From contig JAHBMJ010000146.1 in the NCBI GenBank assembly GCA_018398765.1, positions 1-64,000 of the forward strand: 64,000 bases of DNA. The letters run 5' to 3'. Below are positions 43,147 to 52,504 of the stretch, in pieces. The notes under the pieces are model-generated. The model worked only from the letters and a program-made list of their open reading frames with translations, was not told where the DNA came from and searched no databases. The number at the start of each line of letters is the position of its first letter. Positions within the stretch are counted from its first letter, which is position 1. A program made the translations under genes and the position numbers. This DNA is from Chromera velia (lineage: Eukaryota; Sar; Chromeraceae).

Positions 43147-43635
43147 ATGGCCATTATCGAAGAACCGGACCGCCGCATCCTGGTCGAACTGCAGAAGGAT
43201 GGTCGGCTGAGCAATGCCGAGCTTTCCCAGCGGGTCGGCATGTCGTCTTCGCCGTGCTGGCGCCGGGTCAAACGGCTGGAGGAAGACGAGATTATTCTCG
43301 GCTATCGGGCATCGCTGAGCCCCTCGGCCCTGGGCCTGGGCCTGATCGCCTTCGTGTCGGTCAAGATCGGTGCCCATTCGGACGACGAGGCGGAGGCGTT
43401 CGGCCGGGCCGTCCAGGATGTGCCGGAAATCGTCGCCTGCTACTCGATCACCGGGGCGGCCGACTTTCTTCTGCAGATCGTGACGGCGGATCTGGAAAGC
43501 TATGCGATGCTGTCGGCGAAGGTTCTGCGGCGACTGCCCGGGATCAAGGAGATGAACAGCAGCCTGATGCTCAACGAGGTCAAGGCGTTCAAGGGGTTCC
43601 CGATCCAGGCGGGCGGGGTGTCCCGATCGCCGTGA
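43147..43635 (+). CDS. Lrp/AsnC-family transcriptional regulator
   Basis: The 162-aa product has an N-terminal helix-turn-helix (LVELQKDGRLSNAELSQRVGMSSSPCWRRVKRLE, residues about 11-46) and a C-terminal ligand-binding RAM domain (LIAFVSVKIGAH, LQIVTADLESY). Such proteins sense amino acids and usually control the divergent gene. Here that is the hydrolase-dehydrogenase-PRODH-oxidoreductase run, which fits amino-acid use. Confidence 0.92.
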   Translation: MAIIEEPDRRILVELQKDGRLSNAELSQRVGMSSSPCWRRVKRLEEDEIILGYRASLSPSALGLGLIAFVSVKIGAHSDDEAEAFGRAVQDVPEIVACYSITGAADFLLQIVTADLESYAMLSAKVLRRLPGIKEMNSSLMLNEVKAFKGFPIQAGGVSRSP

Positions 43636-43810
43636 TGATCATCGTGGGTCGGCCGACCTGATGGCGCTCGGGCCGGCATCGCCTGACGCCTCGGCGATCG
43701 CCACGAGCGCCCCGATGCCTGCGGCGAGCGGTGACTTTCTGGACGGGGACATTGGTCGCGGCCTCCCTTTCTGGACGCCGCGAGCGTGACTGCCGGTCAG
43801 GCGATCTGTC

Positions 43811-43826
43811 AACTATTATTGCCAAT
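43811..43826. promoter_or_regulatory. Second copy of the XRE-cupin operator sequence
   Basis: AACTATTATTGCCAAT here is identical to 44518-44533. It lies 50 bases after the stop of the XRE-cupin gene, not at any promoter that I see. Confidence 0.5.
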
Positions 43827-43875
43827 CGGGCGCTTCAAAGTTTCTTGGCCGCCGATCAGAGAAATCTATTGCGAT

Positions 43876-44487
43876 CTAGAAGCTCGGCGGCGTGCCGGCA
43901 GCGATGACCAGACAGACCTCGTCGCCCGGATTGCGAAAGCGATGCGGGATGCGGCTCTCGAAGAAATAGGCTTCGCCCGCGGTCAGCGTCCGGACGCGGT
44001 CGCCGACGGTGACCTCAAGACAACCCTGAACGATGACGCCGGCCTCCTCGCCGGCATGGCTGAGCAGCGGGAGGCCCGAATCGGCGCCGGGTTCGTACCG
44101 GTCGATCATCATCTGCAGGGCGTGCTTGCGCAGGTTCCGGCCGATCTGCTTGACCGTGATCGGCCCCGAGATCAGGGTTGTCAGATCGGCTTCGGCGTAG
44201 AAGACCTTGTCGTCTTCGGTCGAATGACCGTCCAGAAACTCGATCAGGTTCAGATTGAAAGCGGCCGCGATCCTTTGCATCATCGCATAGGTGGGGCTCA
44301 CATCGCCGCGCTCAATCTTGGCGACGGCGGTATGGCTCGCACCGATCCTGCGGGCCAGTTCACGCTGCGTCAGCCCGGCGCGCTCGCGCATCTGTCTCAT
44401 CTGCGTTCCGAAGTCCACTTTCGCATCGTCCGCGACGGGCACATCCGCTTGCCCGCCTTCTTCCAACCGATTTGCCACGTTGACCAC
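43876..44487 (-). CDS. XRE-cupin transcriptional regulator (first copy)
   Basis: The product (about 203 aa from GTG at 44487; other starts at 44478 or 44532 are possible) has an XRE helix-turn-helix (MRQMRERAGLTQRELARRIGASHTAVAKIERG) and a C-terminal cupin with HAGEEAGVIVQG and AYFFESRIPHRFRN. PuuR-type regulators of this kind control amine and amino-acid genes. It is divergent from the aminotransferase gene and shares about 40% of visible residues with the regulator at 47697-48290. Confidence 0.88.
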   Translation of the reverse strand: MVNVANRLEEGGQADVPVADDAKVDFGTQMRQMRERAGLTQRELARRIGASHTAVAKIERGDVSPTYAMMQRIAAAFNLNLIEFLDGHSTEDDKVFYAEADLTTLISGPITVKQIGRNLRKHALQMMIDRYEPGADSGLPLLSHAGEEAGVIVQGCLEVTVGDRVRTLTAGEAYFFESRIPHRFRNPGDEVCLVIAAGTPPSF

Positions 44488-44517
44488 GTTCCCCGTCTCA
44501 GTTATCCACGAAATGGA

Positions 44518-44533
44518 AACTATTATTGCCAAT
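44518..44533. promoter_or_regulatory. Operator candidate between XRE-cupin gene and aminotransferase gene
   Basis: AACTATTATTGCCAAT is exactly repeated at 43811-43826. It lies about 20 bases before the aminotransferase start and before the regulator start on the other strand, a natural place for autoregulation and repression. Confidence 0.55.
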
Positions 44534-44552
44534 TCCGCAAGCGGAGTGTCCG

Positions 44553-45908
44553 ATGTCCGAAATGCCGAGCCTACCCGATGTGGAGGTGCAGCCGCCAGCC
44601 TATGCTGGGCCGCCCCGCGAGGCGGTCCATGCCGATCGCCGCAGCCATCTGTCGCCGCACATCGGGCACATGTATCGCGAACCGCTGATGCTTGTCTCGG
44701 GGCATGGCCAGTATGTCTACGACGAGACGGGCCGGCGTTATCTCGACGCCTTCGGCGGTGTGCTGACGACCAGCATCGGACACGCCAATCCGCGCCTTCT
44801 GTCCGCGATGGCCGGGCAGGCCGGCCGGATCATGCACACCTCGATGCACTACCTCAATCCAACCGTCAGCGCCTATGCGCGCGAACTTGCGGCCCGCTTT
44901 CCCGATCCGCTCGACACCGTGATCCTGTTCAACTCCGGCTCGGAAGCCAACGACATGGCGATCATGGCGGCAAGGCTGTTCACCGGAAACTACGACGTGA
45001 TCGGCCTGCGCAATGCGTTTCACGGAACCCTGTCGGGGATCGTGCCGCTGATCGCGCATCAGAGCTGGCGCTATCCGTTGCCGGCCGATCCGGGCATTTC
45101 GCGCGCGGGATGGATCTATGCCTATCGGGGCCCGTGGGCCCATGACGAGCCCGGCGCGGGCGAGCATTATGCCGAGCAGATCGCCACGCACATTGCCGAG
45201 GCGACGCCCGGCCGGATCGCGGCGTTCCTTGCCGAAACGATCCAGGGCGTCGGCGGCGTGGTCGAGCCGCCTCCGGGGTTCCTCTCCGCCGCGGCGACGC
45301 ATGTCCGCCAGGCCGGCGGGCTCTACATCGCCGACGAGGTGCAGACCGGTTTCGGCCGCACGGGCGACGCCTACTGGGGGTTCGAGGCGCACGGGGTCAC
45401 GCCGGACATCGTGACCATGGCCAAGGGCATCGGCAACGGCTTTCCGATCGGGGCGCTCGTCACGCGCCGGGAGATCGCCGAGGTGCTGGGCCAGAAGATG
45501 ACCTACAACACCTATGGCGGCAGCCCGCTGGCGTGCGCGGCGGGGCTGGCGGTACTGGAAGAGATCGATGCGGCGTCAATGGTGGACAATGCCCGCGCCT
45601 GCGGTGCGCGGCTGCTGGAACGGCTGGACAGTCTCGCCGGAAAGCAGGCGCTGATCGGCGACATTCGCGGGCGCGGACTGATGATCGGCGTCGAACTGGT
45701 TCGCGATCGCGCCACCAAGGAGCCCGCGCGCGCGGAGACGGACCGGGCGCTCGAAGCACTGCGGGAGATGGGATGTCTCGTCGGGCGGGCCGGTTTTGCC
45801 GGCAACGTGCTGCGCATTACGCCGCCCATGTGCGCGACGCTCGAGGATATGGACTTCATCGCCGACTGCCTCGAAGTCGCGCTCGCGACCGCGTCGGAGG
45901 GCGTTTGA
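44553..45908 (+). CDS. Class III aminotransferase (alanine-glyoxylate/AGXT2-like)
   Basis: The 451-aa pyridoxal-phosphate enzyme has the class III pattern: YLDAFGGVLTTSIGHANP, FNSGSEAND, the Asp-Glu-Val-Gln pair (IADEVQTGFGRTG) and the catalytic lysine in MAKGIGNGFPIGALV. The ATG at 44553 follows GGAG at suitable distance. It would move an amino group from an omega-amino compound or similar amine to pyruvate or glyoxylate. It is one base from the next hydrolase gene and under the XRE-cupin control region. Confidence 0.92.
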   Translation: MSEMPSLPDVEVQPPAYAGPPREAVHADRRSHLSPHIGHMYREPLMLVSGHGQYVYDETGRRYLDAFGGVLTTSIGHANPRLLSAMAGQAGRIMHTSMHYLNPTVSAYARELAARFPDPLDTVILFNSGSEANDMAIMAARLFTGNYDVIGLRNAFHGTLSGIVPLIAHQSWRYPLPADPGISRAGWIYAYRGPWAHDEPGAGEHYAEQIATHIAEATPGRIAAFLAETIQGVGGVVEPPPGFLSAAATHVRQAGGLYIADEVQTGFGRTGDAYWGFEAHGVTPDIVTMAKGIGNGFPIGALVTRREIAEVLGQKMTYNTYGGSPLACAAGLAVLEEIDAASMVDNARACGARLLERLDSLAGKQALIGDIRGRGLMIGVELVRDRATKEPARAETDRALEALREMGCLVGRAGFAGNVLRITPPMCATLEDMDFIADCLEVALATASEGV

Positions 45909-45909
45909 A

Positions 45910-46701
45910 ATGCCCGTTCATGACAGTGATGGCGTATCGATCCACTACGAGGTGCTCGGGGACGGTCGGCCACTGCTCATGCTCGCCGGGCTTGCGGGTA
46001 TCGGTCGCAGTTGGGGCCCCCAGGTGGATCTGTTCGCCCGGTCCCATAGCGTGATCCTGCCCGATCATCGCGGCACCGGCCGGTCCGATCACGTGCGCGA
46101 TGGCATGACGATCGCGCAGCACGCGCGCGACATGGCAGGGCTGGTGCGCTCGCTCGACATCGGCCCGGTCGCCGTCCTCGGCTCGTCGACGGGCGGCGCG
46201 ATCGCCCAGGAGATGGCCATCGACCACGGCGATACGGTCTCGGCGATCGTGCTGGCCAATTCGCTGGCCCGCTCGGACGCCTATTACGACCGGCAGTTCG
46301 AGGTTCGCCGCACGATGCTGCGCGACAGCGGCCTGCGGGCGACCACCGAGGCAAACAGCCTGTTCCTGTTCTCGCCCGCCTTCACGCGCGATCATCCGGA
46401 GGCGGTGGAGGCGTGGATCGAGGCTGCCGCGCGCGGACCGCTCGATATGGACATCGCGCTGGCGCGGATCGACATGATCGTCGCCCATGACACGCTCGAC
46501 AGGCTCGACCGCATCGCATGCCCCACGCTGGTGATCGCCGGCGCCGACGACCAGTGCACGCCACCGCACATGTCGCGCCAACTGGCGGACAGCATCGCGC
46601 ACGCCAGGCTCGAAGTGCTGCCATCGGGCCATCTGGGGTTTCTGGAGATGCCCGAAGCGTTTCACCGCGTAGCCAAGGGCTTTCTCGGCGCACTGGAGTG
46701 A
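45910..46701 (+). CDS. Alpha/beta hydrolase
   Basis: The 263-aa product has LLMLAGLAGIGRSW, LPDHRGTGRSDH, the nucleophile elbow GSSTGG (about residue 96), acid Asp in GADDQCTP and the late histidine in SGHLGFLE. It is similar in size and plan to the hydrolase at 42189-43001. It is co-transcribed with the aminotransferase, so it likely opens an ester, lactone or amide of the compound processed there. Confidence 0.88.
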   Translation: MPVHDSDGVSIHYEVLGDGRPLLMLAGLAGIGRSWGPQVDLFARSHSVILPDHRGTGRSDHVRDGMTIAQHARDMAGLVRSLDIGPVAVLGSSTGGAIAQEMAIDHGDTVSAIVLANSLARSDAYYDRQFEVRRTMLRDSGLRATTEANSLFLFSPAFTRDHPEAVEAWIEAAARGPLDMDIALARIDMIVAHDTLDRLDRIACPTLVIAGADDQCTPPHMSRQLADSIAHARLEVLPSGHLGFLEMPEAFHRVAKGFLGALE

Positions 46702-46745
46702 CGGCATCGCGCCCCGCCGGGCCCCAATTCCTGGTCGGGGCGATC

Positions 46746-47660
46746 TCAGATCAGGCGCACATGGCGGGGATGTGCCGCGCACCAGGCATCGGCACAGGCA
46801 CGTGCGATCGTCAGAATGGCGGCGCACTGTTTGGCGCGATGTCGGTTAGTGAAGATGCAGTGGACGGCGATCTGCTTGCGAGGCTCGGTCGTCGCCAGTT
46901 CGAGCAGGCGTCCGGCCGCGATGTCGTCTTCGGCGGCGGCGAGCGGAACCGCCGCGACGCCATAGCCGAGCCGCGCCAGATCGAGGCTGGTCGACAAAGA
47001 CAACGAGTTGTGGCGGGCATTCGGTCCGGAGGAGACGTCGCCGCTCGATTCGCGGGCGAGATCGAACATGAGCGAGGTCTTCGGCCCATAGATCAGGGGA
47101 AGCTGGCCCAGTTCATCCGAAGTGAGCGGCTTGCCCGCCGCCGCGCAGATGTCGGAACGACCCACCCAACCGATGTCGTAGACGACGGCGAAGTCGGAAC
47201 CTTTCGGCACGAGCTGCGCATCGGAGGCCACGAACGCCAGGTCGAGCAGGCCGGCCCGAACCCGTTCGCGCATCTTGGAATCGCTGAACGCGTAGTGGAA
47301 ATCGACGATGAGTTCGGGGAACTGTTCGGCAACCGCCTCGCGCAGCAGTGGCCCCCAGGTCAGCGCTATGATACCGACGACGCCGATCGCAAAACGGCGC
47401 CTTTGCGTCGCTCGCATGCTGGCGTCCATCTGGTCGCGCAGCTTCACGAAGGCTTCGGCATAGCCGTAAAGCTCGGTGCCCCGGTCGGTCAGCGCGAACT
47501 GCGGTGCGGACCGGTCGATCAGGTGGAAGCCAAGCGCGTCTTCCAGCGTCGTGATCCGGGCGGTGACGGCCGGCTGGGTGATATTGAGCTGGTCGGCGAC
47601 GCGCTTGTAGCTGCGCAGTTGAACGAGCCAGTAGAACGCCTCGATCTGCCGGAACTTCAC
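46746..47660 (-). CDS. LysR-family transcriptional regulator
   Basis: The 304-aa product has the LysR N-terminal helix-turn-helix (RQIEAFYWLVQLRSYKRVADQLNITQPAVTARITTLE) and a periplasmic-binding-protein-like effector domain. It follows the second XRE-cupin gene by 36 bases on the same strand, so the two regulators are probably made together. Targets are likely the flanking aminotransferase or amidohydrolase-TRAP genes. Confidence 0.9.
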   Translation of the reverse strand: MKFRQIEAFYWLVQLRSYKRVADQLNITQPAVTARITTLEDALGFHLIDRSAPQFALTDRGTELYGYAEAFVKLRDQMDASMRATQRRRFAIGVVGIIALTWGPLLREAVAEQFPELIVDFHYAFSDSKMRERVRAGLLDLAFVASDAQLVPKGSDFAVVYDIGWVGRSDICAAAGKPLTSDELGQLPLIYGPKTSLMFDLARESSGDVSSGPNARHNSLSLSTSLDLARLGYGVAAVPLAAAEDDIAAGRLLELATTEPRKQIAVHCIFTNRHRAKQCAAILTIARACADAWCAAHPRHVRLI

Positions 47661-47696
47661 CGCGATACTCCGTCGAGAGCATTCGGACGCATTCGT

Positions 47697-48290
47697 TCAG
47701 ACCGAGGGCGGCACGGCACTGCAGACGATGACGCAGGGCGTGTCGCCGACATTTCGGAAACGGTGCGGAACGGTGCTGGGAAACAGATAGGCATCCCCGG
47801 CTTCGAGCACTTCGGTCTTGTCGCCGACCGTGACTTCGAGCCGGCCGGAGATGATGACACCACCTTCCTCGCCCGCATGGCTGAGCATCTCCGGGCCGCT
47901 GTCCGCTCCCGGATCATACTCGACATGGATGAGCTGGAGGCTGCGAAGGATGCCGCGATGGCCGACCTGCCGCATCCGCACGGTGCCGTTCAGAAGGATC
48001 GTCAGGTCCTCCCTCCGGAAGAAGACCTTGCCGCTGTCTTCGCTCTGGCCGTCGAAGAACTCGGCAAGCGAAACGGGGAACGCCTTGACGATGTTGTGCA
48101 GCACCGCGATCGACGGCGCCATCTTGTTGCGCTCGATCTGCGAGATCGTGACGTTGCTGATGCCGCTGCGCTGCGCGAGTTCGGTCTGAGACAGTCCATG
48201 CTGCGTCCGAAGCTGCCGCAGGCGCTCGCCGATGTTGAATTCGTCCTCGCTCTGGCGCGCGGCCGCCAAAATGTTCCGTGCCTCAGCCAT
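47697..48290 (-). CDS. XRE-cupin transcriptional regulator (second copy)
   Basis: The product (197 aa from ATG at 48290; an in-frame earlier start at 48380 lacks support) has an XRE helix-turn-helix (LRQLRTQHGLSQTELAQRSGISNVTISQIERN) and a cupin domain (HAGEEGGVIISGRLEVTVGD, YLFPSTVPHRFRN). It is divergent from the M20/TRAP genes and lies next to two palindromic operators. It is clearly a paralogue of the regulator at 43876-44487. Confidence 0.9.
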   Translation of the reverse strand: MAEARNILAAARQSEDEFNIGERLRQLRTQHGLSQTELAQRSGISNVTISQIERNKMAPSIAVLHNIVKAFPVSLAEFFDGQSEDSGKVFFRREDLTILLNGTVRMRQVGHRGILRSLQLIHVEYDPGADSGPEMLSHAGEEGGVIISGRLEVTVGDKTEVLEAGDAYLFPSTVPHRFRNVGDTPCVIVCSAVPPSV

Positions 48291-48390
48291 CGCTCCGCTC
48301 GTGCCGTCCCACCCGTTTCGACCGTGTCTCGCCGCGGTCGGCAGCACTGATGCGCCCAGTCGCCGCAAAAATGCAAGCACGAGCGCAAAG

Positions 48391-48428
48391 TTAGTGGACT
48401 CACTAAAATCAATTAGTGTATACGCTAA
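48391..48428. promoter_or_regulatory. Two tandem 16-bp palindromic operators before the M20/TRAP genes
   Basis: TTAGTGGACTCACTAA (48391-48406) is a perfect palindrome with a 4-base centre. TTAGTGTATACGCTAA (48413-48428) is the same with one mismatch. The centres are 22 bases apart, two helical turns, so two dimers could bind on one face. They lie 19 bases before the TTG start of the M20 gene. Confidence 0.7.
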
Positions 48429-48446
48429 AGGCGAGGAGGGCGTTCC

Positions 48447-49655
48447 TTGGGCTCACACGATAGCACATTTCCGGCACGGTCGAACGCGATCGATGCATTG
48501 GCTCGCAAGGCCGCCGATTGGCGCCGGACGATCCACGCAAATCCCGAGACGGGTTTCGAGGAGTTCGAGACGACACGGTTCATCGTCGACAGGCTCGAGC
48601 GTCTTGGTTGCGACCGGGTCGTCGTGCCGCCCTGTGGAACCGGCGCGATCGCCCTGATCGAGGGTCGAGGCGGCGGACCGATGATCGGCCTGCGCGCCGA
48701 TATCGACGCCCTGCACATGGACGAGTTGTCCGACGTGCCGTACCGGTCCCGCGCCACCGGCCGGATGCATGCCTGCGGGCATGACGGGCACACCGCGATC
48801 CTGCTGGGCGTTGCCGGCCACCTTTGCGAGAACCGCGATTTCCCCAACCGCATCGTGCTGGTCTTTCAGCCGGCCGAGGAGAACGGTCTTTGTGGCGCAA
48901 GGCGTCTGATCGAAGACGGGCTGCTCGACGACTGGCCGGTCGAGCGCATGTTCGCGCTCCACAACTGGCCCGGGCTGCCGATCGGTGAAATCGGCATCAG
49001 CGATGGCGCGGCCATGTCCGCCTTCGATACGTTCGAGGTCATCGTGCGGGGCCGTGGTGGCCATGGCGGCCAGCCGCACAAGGTTGTCGATCCGATCATC
49101 GTCGGCAACCAGATCGTCACCGGGCTGCAGACGATCGTCTCGCGCACCGTCGACCCGCTCGACATGGCGGTCGTCTCCGTCTGCGAGTTCCATGCCGGAT
49201 CGACCAACAATGTGATACCGCACAGCGCGCGACTGTCCGGATCGGTACGCGCTTACCGCGACGACGTGCGCCGTCTCGTCGAGACACGGATGACGGACAT
49301 CGTCGACGCGGCGGCGCATGCGCACGGCGCAAGGTGCGATCTTCGCTACGAAATGGCGATGCCGCCCGTGCATAATGACGCAAGGGAAGCGCGTCGTCTG
49401 GCCAGCCTCCTGCGGCCGGCCTTCCCGACGCTCAGGACCGCTTTTCCGCCCGGCACGGCCGGCGAGGATTTCGGCTTCTTCAGTCAGCGCGTGCCCTCGG
49501 TCTTCTTCTTCCTGGGCAATGGCGACAGCCATCCGCTCCACCATCCCGAATACGACTTCTCGGACGATGCCATTGCGTTCGGGATCGAGGCGTTCGTGCG
49601 CATCGCGCGGACCGATTTTGCCAATGGCGATCAGCCACACCTGAACGGGAGGTAA
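48447..49655 (+). CDS. M20-family amidohydrolase
   Basis: The 402-aa product is a zinc peptidase/amidohydrolase of the hippurate-hydrolase type: GLRADIDALHMDE (metal ligand Asp), HACGHDGHTA, a catalytic QPAEENG and late HHPEYDFSDDA. The start is a TTG at 48447 backed by GAGGAGG seven bases before; no ATG nearby fits. It would remove an acyl group from an N-acyl amino acid or amide brought in by the TRAP transporter that follows in the same operon. Confidence 0.9.
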   Translation: MGSHDSTFPARSNAIDALARKAADWRRTIHANPETGFEEFETTRFIVDRLERLGCDRVVVPPCGTGAIALIEGRGGGPMIGLRADIDALHMDELSDVPYRSRATGRMHACGHDGHTAILLGVAGHLCENRDFPNRIVLVFQPAEENGLCGARRLIEDGLLDDWPVERMFALHNWPGLPIGEIGISDGAAMSAFDTFEVIVRGRGGHGGQPHKVVDPIIVGNQIVTGLQTIVSRTVDPLDMAVVSVCEFHAGSTNNVIPHSARLSGSVRAYRDDVRRLVETRMTDIVDAAAHAHGARCDLRYEMAMPPVHNDAREARRLASLLRPAFPTLRTAFPPGTAGEDFGFFSQRVPSVFFFLGNGDSHPLHHPEYDFSDDAIAFGIEAFVRIARTDFANGDQPHLNGR

Positions 49656-49658
49656 ACC

Positions 49659-50663
49659 ATGAATGCCAACTGCCAAACGATGGCCCGCACGGCCTCAGCC
49701 GTCGCAATCCTGTGCGCCAGCACATCCCTTGCCATGGCGCAGGACCCGGTCGAGATCACGATCGGCCTGATCTTTTCGCCGACGACACCGATGGTGGAAT
49801 GCGGCGCCGCGCCGCTCGAAGAGGACGAACGGCTGGCGGCAGCCGGGCTCGACGTCAATGTCGTGCATTCGGCCCAGCTCGGGTCCGAAAACGAAATGAC
49901 ACGGCAGGTCTCGACGGGCGAACTCGACATGAGCCTGGCGCCGTCCTCGATGCTGGCCATGTGGCTCGATGACCTTGCGGCGTTCGAAGGCTATTACCTC
50001 TATGACAGCGTCGACGAGGTGTTCGATATCTACAAGACCGACACGGCCGTCGATCTGCTCGCCGAACTCGAACAGGTCGCCGACGTGCGCGTCATCGGCC
50101 TTCCGTGGCTTTACGGCACGCGCAATGTCTTCGGCAACGCCAGGATCACCGGACCGGATGATTTCGAGGGCGTGCGGATGCGCGTTCCCGACACCGCCGC
50201 TTCGATCGCCGGCGCCGAATCGCTGGGCGCCAACGCGGTGACGGTCGCCTATGCCGAACTCTATCTCGGCCTGCAGCAGGGCATCGCCGATGTCGCCGAG
50301 GCACCCGCCGGCACGATGGCGGCGGAATCCTTCGACGAGGTCAGCCAGTACTACAACAAGACCGCGCACCTGATCACGGCGAGCCCGGTGTTCATCAACT
50401 CCGGACTGTGGAAATCGCTGACGCCGGAACAGCAGACCGCACTCGATGAGGCCGTGGCCGACGGCGCCCGGCGGGTGCGGACCTGTGTCGAGGAAGCCGA
50501 CGAGGCGGCCTTTGCCAAGTGGCGGGAAACCGGCATGGTCGAGATCGTCGAGGATGTCGATCGCGAAGCGCTCGCGGCGAACACGCGCGCGTTCTACAGC
50601 GGAAAGTACCCCTGGAGCGATACCTACGAGAACCTGCTGCGCGACATGGGCAAGATCGAATGA
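49659..50663 (+). CDS. TRAP transporter substrate-binding protein, DctP type
   Basis: The 334-aa product has a signal peptide (ending SLAMAQ) and the DctP-type fold: SAQLGSENEMTRQVSTGELDM, then LPWLYGTRNVF and GVRMRVPDT, where the conserved arginine that binds the carboxylate lies, and an acidic C-terminus. GGGAGG before the ATG supports the start, 3 bases after the M20 stop. The substrate is likely a carboxylate such as an N-acyl amino acid. Confidence 0.9.
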   Translation: MNANCQTMARTASAVAILCASTSLAMAQDPVEITIGLIFSPTTPMVECGAAPLEEDERLAAAGLDVNVVHSAQLGSENEMTRQVSTGELDMSLAPSSMLAMWLDDLAAFEGYYLYDSVDEVFDIYKTDTAVDLLAELEQVADVRVIGLPWLYGTRNVFGNARITGPDDFEGVRMRVPDTAASIAGAESLGANAVTVAYAELYLGLQQGIADVAEAPAGTMAAESFDEVSQYYNKTAHLITASPVFINSGLWKSLTPEQQTALDEAVADGARRVRTCVEEADEAAFAKWRETGMVEIVEDVDREALAANTRAFYSGKYPWSDTYENLLRDMGKIE

Positions 50664-50726
50664 GGACCGGCCGGGTCTCCGTCGCCGGTCGGGCGTGTTC
50701 CTAGAAACCGGCCAGCGGGGGCGGCG

Positions 50727-51221
50727 ATGATCGAGAGACTGGCCAGCACGATACTGACAGCGATCCGGGTGGTCGCTGTCGGTCTTCTGGTGCTGATCCT
50801 TTTCCTTCTGCTTGCCCAGGTCGGGCTGCGGTCGGTGTTCGACAGTTCGGTCTTCTGGTTCGACGAACTGGCCAGGTACAGCTATGTCTGGGCCGTCTTT
50901 CTGGCGGCCATCCTCGCCTTCGCCGACGACAGCCATGTTCGCGTCGAGGTGATCAACCACGAGGCGATGCCGCGTCTGTCCCGCTGGCTCGATCTGTTCG
51001 GCTATCTCGCCGCCGCGACCGTCCTCGTAGTAGTCGTCTGGCAGAGCTATCCCTGGCTGCTCAAGAACCTGCGACCGCGATCGTCCGCGCTGGGGCTGCC
51101 GATGATCTGGTTCTACGGGGTGGTGTGGGGCAGCTACGCGGCGTTCGTCGTCGTTCTTCTGATCCAGTTCGTCGGCAGGCTGAAGGGCCCCGCCCACGTC
51201 GAGCGGCGAGACCTGACCTGA
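50727..51221 (+). CDS. TRAP transporter small membrane subunit, DctQ type
   Basis: The 164-aa product has four membrane helices and the pattern of DctQ subunits (VFWFDELARYSYVWAVFLAAILAF; DDSHVRVEVI). The stop shares one base with the large-subunit start. Confidence 0.9.
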   Translation: MIERLASTILTAIRVVAVGLLVLILFLLLAQVGLRSVFDSSVFWFDELARYSYVWAVFLAAILAFADDSHVRVEVINHEAMPRLSRWLDLFGYLAAATVLVVVVWQSYPWLLKNLRPRSSALGLPMIWFYGVVWGSYAAFVVVLLIQFVGRLKGPAHVERRDLT

Positions 51222-52480
51222 TGCTCTCCTATCTGGTGCTCCTGCCGCTCGTCCTCATGCTGCTGCGCTTGCCGGTGGCGCTTGCGATGCTGGCACCCTC
51301 GCTCGTCTACATCGCGAGCGAACCGCGCCTCAATTTCGGCATCGTGATCCAGCGCACCGCGGGCCTGCTCGACAGCTTTCCCCTTCTTGCCGTGCCGATG
51401 TTCATCCTTGTCGGTTTCATCGCCAACGAGGCGCGCCTCGCCGACCGGCTGATCGCCGCGCTGCTGGCGGCGACCGGCCGCGTCCGTGGCTCCATCGCCT
51501 ATGCCAACGTCAACGCGAGCCTGGTCTTTTCCTGGATGAGCGGCTCGGCGATCGCCGATGCTTCGGCTCTCGGATCGGTCGTCATCCCGGCAATGCGGCG
51601 CAGCGGATACAGACCCGGTTTCGCGGCGGCCATCACGGCGGCATCGGCCACGATCGGCCCGGTGATGCCGCCCTCGATACCAGCGGTGCTCTACGCGGTG
51701 CTGACCAGCACCTCGGTGTTTTCGATGTTCCTGGCGGGGATCGTGCCGGCGCTGCTCATCTTTGCCGGCCTGTCGGTCTATATCTTCTTCTATGTTCGCA
51801 GGGTCGACCTGCGTGAGACCAGCGACCTCAATCCCGACAGCCGCGTGAAGGCCATGGTGGCGGCGGCGCCGATCCTTGTGGCGCCGGTCATCCTGCTTGG
51901 CGGCATCCTGACCGGCAGGTTCACACCGACCGAAGCCTCGGCCGTCACGTCCCTTTACCTGCTGCTCATTGGTGTCGGCCTGCGCTGGCTGTCGCTCGCC
52001 GGCATCTGGCGTGCCCTTTCGGCCACCATTTCCACCCTGGGTCGGGTGATGTTCATCGCCGCCGTCGGCGCGCTCTACGGCTATGTCTTGGCGCGCGAGG
52101 GCGTGCCCTCGGACGTGGCGGCCATCCTCAAGACCATCACCGAGAACCCGTTCCTGTTCCTGTTGATGGTGAACCTGGCCCTCCTGCTCGTCGGCATGTT
52201 CCTCGAGCCGACATCGGCCCTTCTGGTGACGGTGCCGGTCCTGTTTCCGATCGCGCAGGAGTTCGGCGTCGATCCGGTCCATTTCGGTGCGATCGTGATC
52301 CTGAACCTGACGATCGGTCTGCTGACGCCGCCGGTCGGTCTGGTGCTTTACATATTGGGCATGGTCGGGGATGTGCGGGTATCGGACATCATAGCGAGCC
52401 TCTGGCCGATGCTGATCATCCTGCTGGGCGTTCTCGTCCTCATCACGATGTTTCCGGCGGTGCCTCTGATCTTCCTGTGA
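51221..52480 (+). CDS. TRAP transporter large membrane subunit, DctM type
   Basis: The 419-aa product has about twelve helices and typical DctM stretches: SFPLLAVPMFILVGFIANEA, SGSAIADASALGSVVIPAMRRSGY, ATIGPVMPPSIPAV and LTPPVGLVLY. It moves substrate with sodium or protons. It is translated from an overlap with the small subunit. An earlier in-frame start at 51125 is inside that gene and is rejected. Confidence 0.92.
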   Translation: MLSYLVLLPLVLMLLRLPVALAMLAPSLVYIASEPRLNFGIVIQRTAGLLDSFPLLAVPMFILVGFIANEARLADRLIAALLAATGRVRGSIAYANVNASLVFSWMSGSAIADASALGSVVIPAMRRSGYRPGFAAAITAASATIGPVMPPSIPAVLYAVLTSTSVFSMFLAGIVPALLIFAGLSVYIFFYVRRVDLRETSDLNPDSRVKAMVAAAPILVAPVILLGGILTGRFTPTEASAVTSLYLLLIGVGLRWLSLAGIWRALSATISTLGRVMFIAAVGALYGYVLAREGVPSDVAAILKTITENPFLFLLMVNLALLLVGMFLEPTSALLVTVPVLFPIAQEFGVDPVHFGAIVILNLTIGLLTPPVGLVLYILGMVGDVRVSDIIASLWPMLIILLGVLVLITMFPAVPLIFL

Positions 52481-52504
52481 TAGCCGGATGGCGCGGTGCA
52501 GAAC

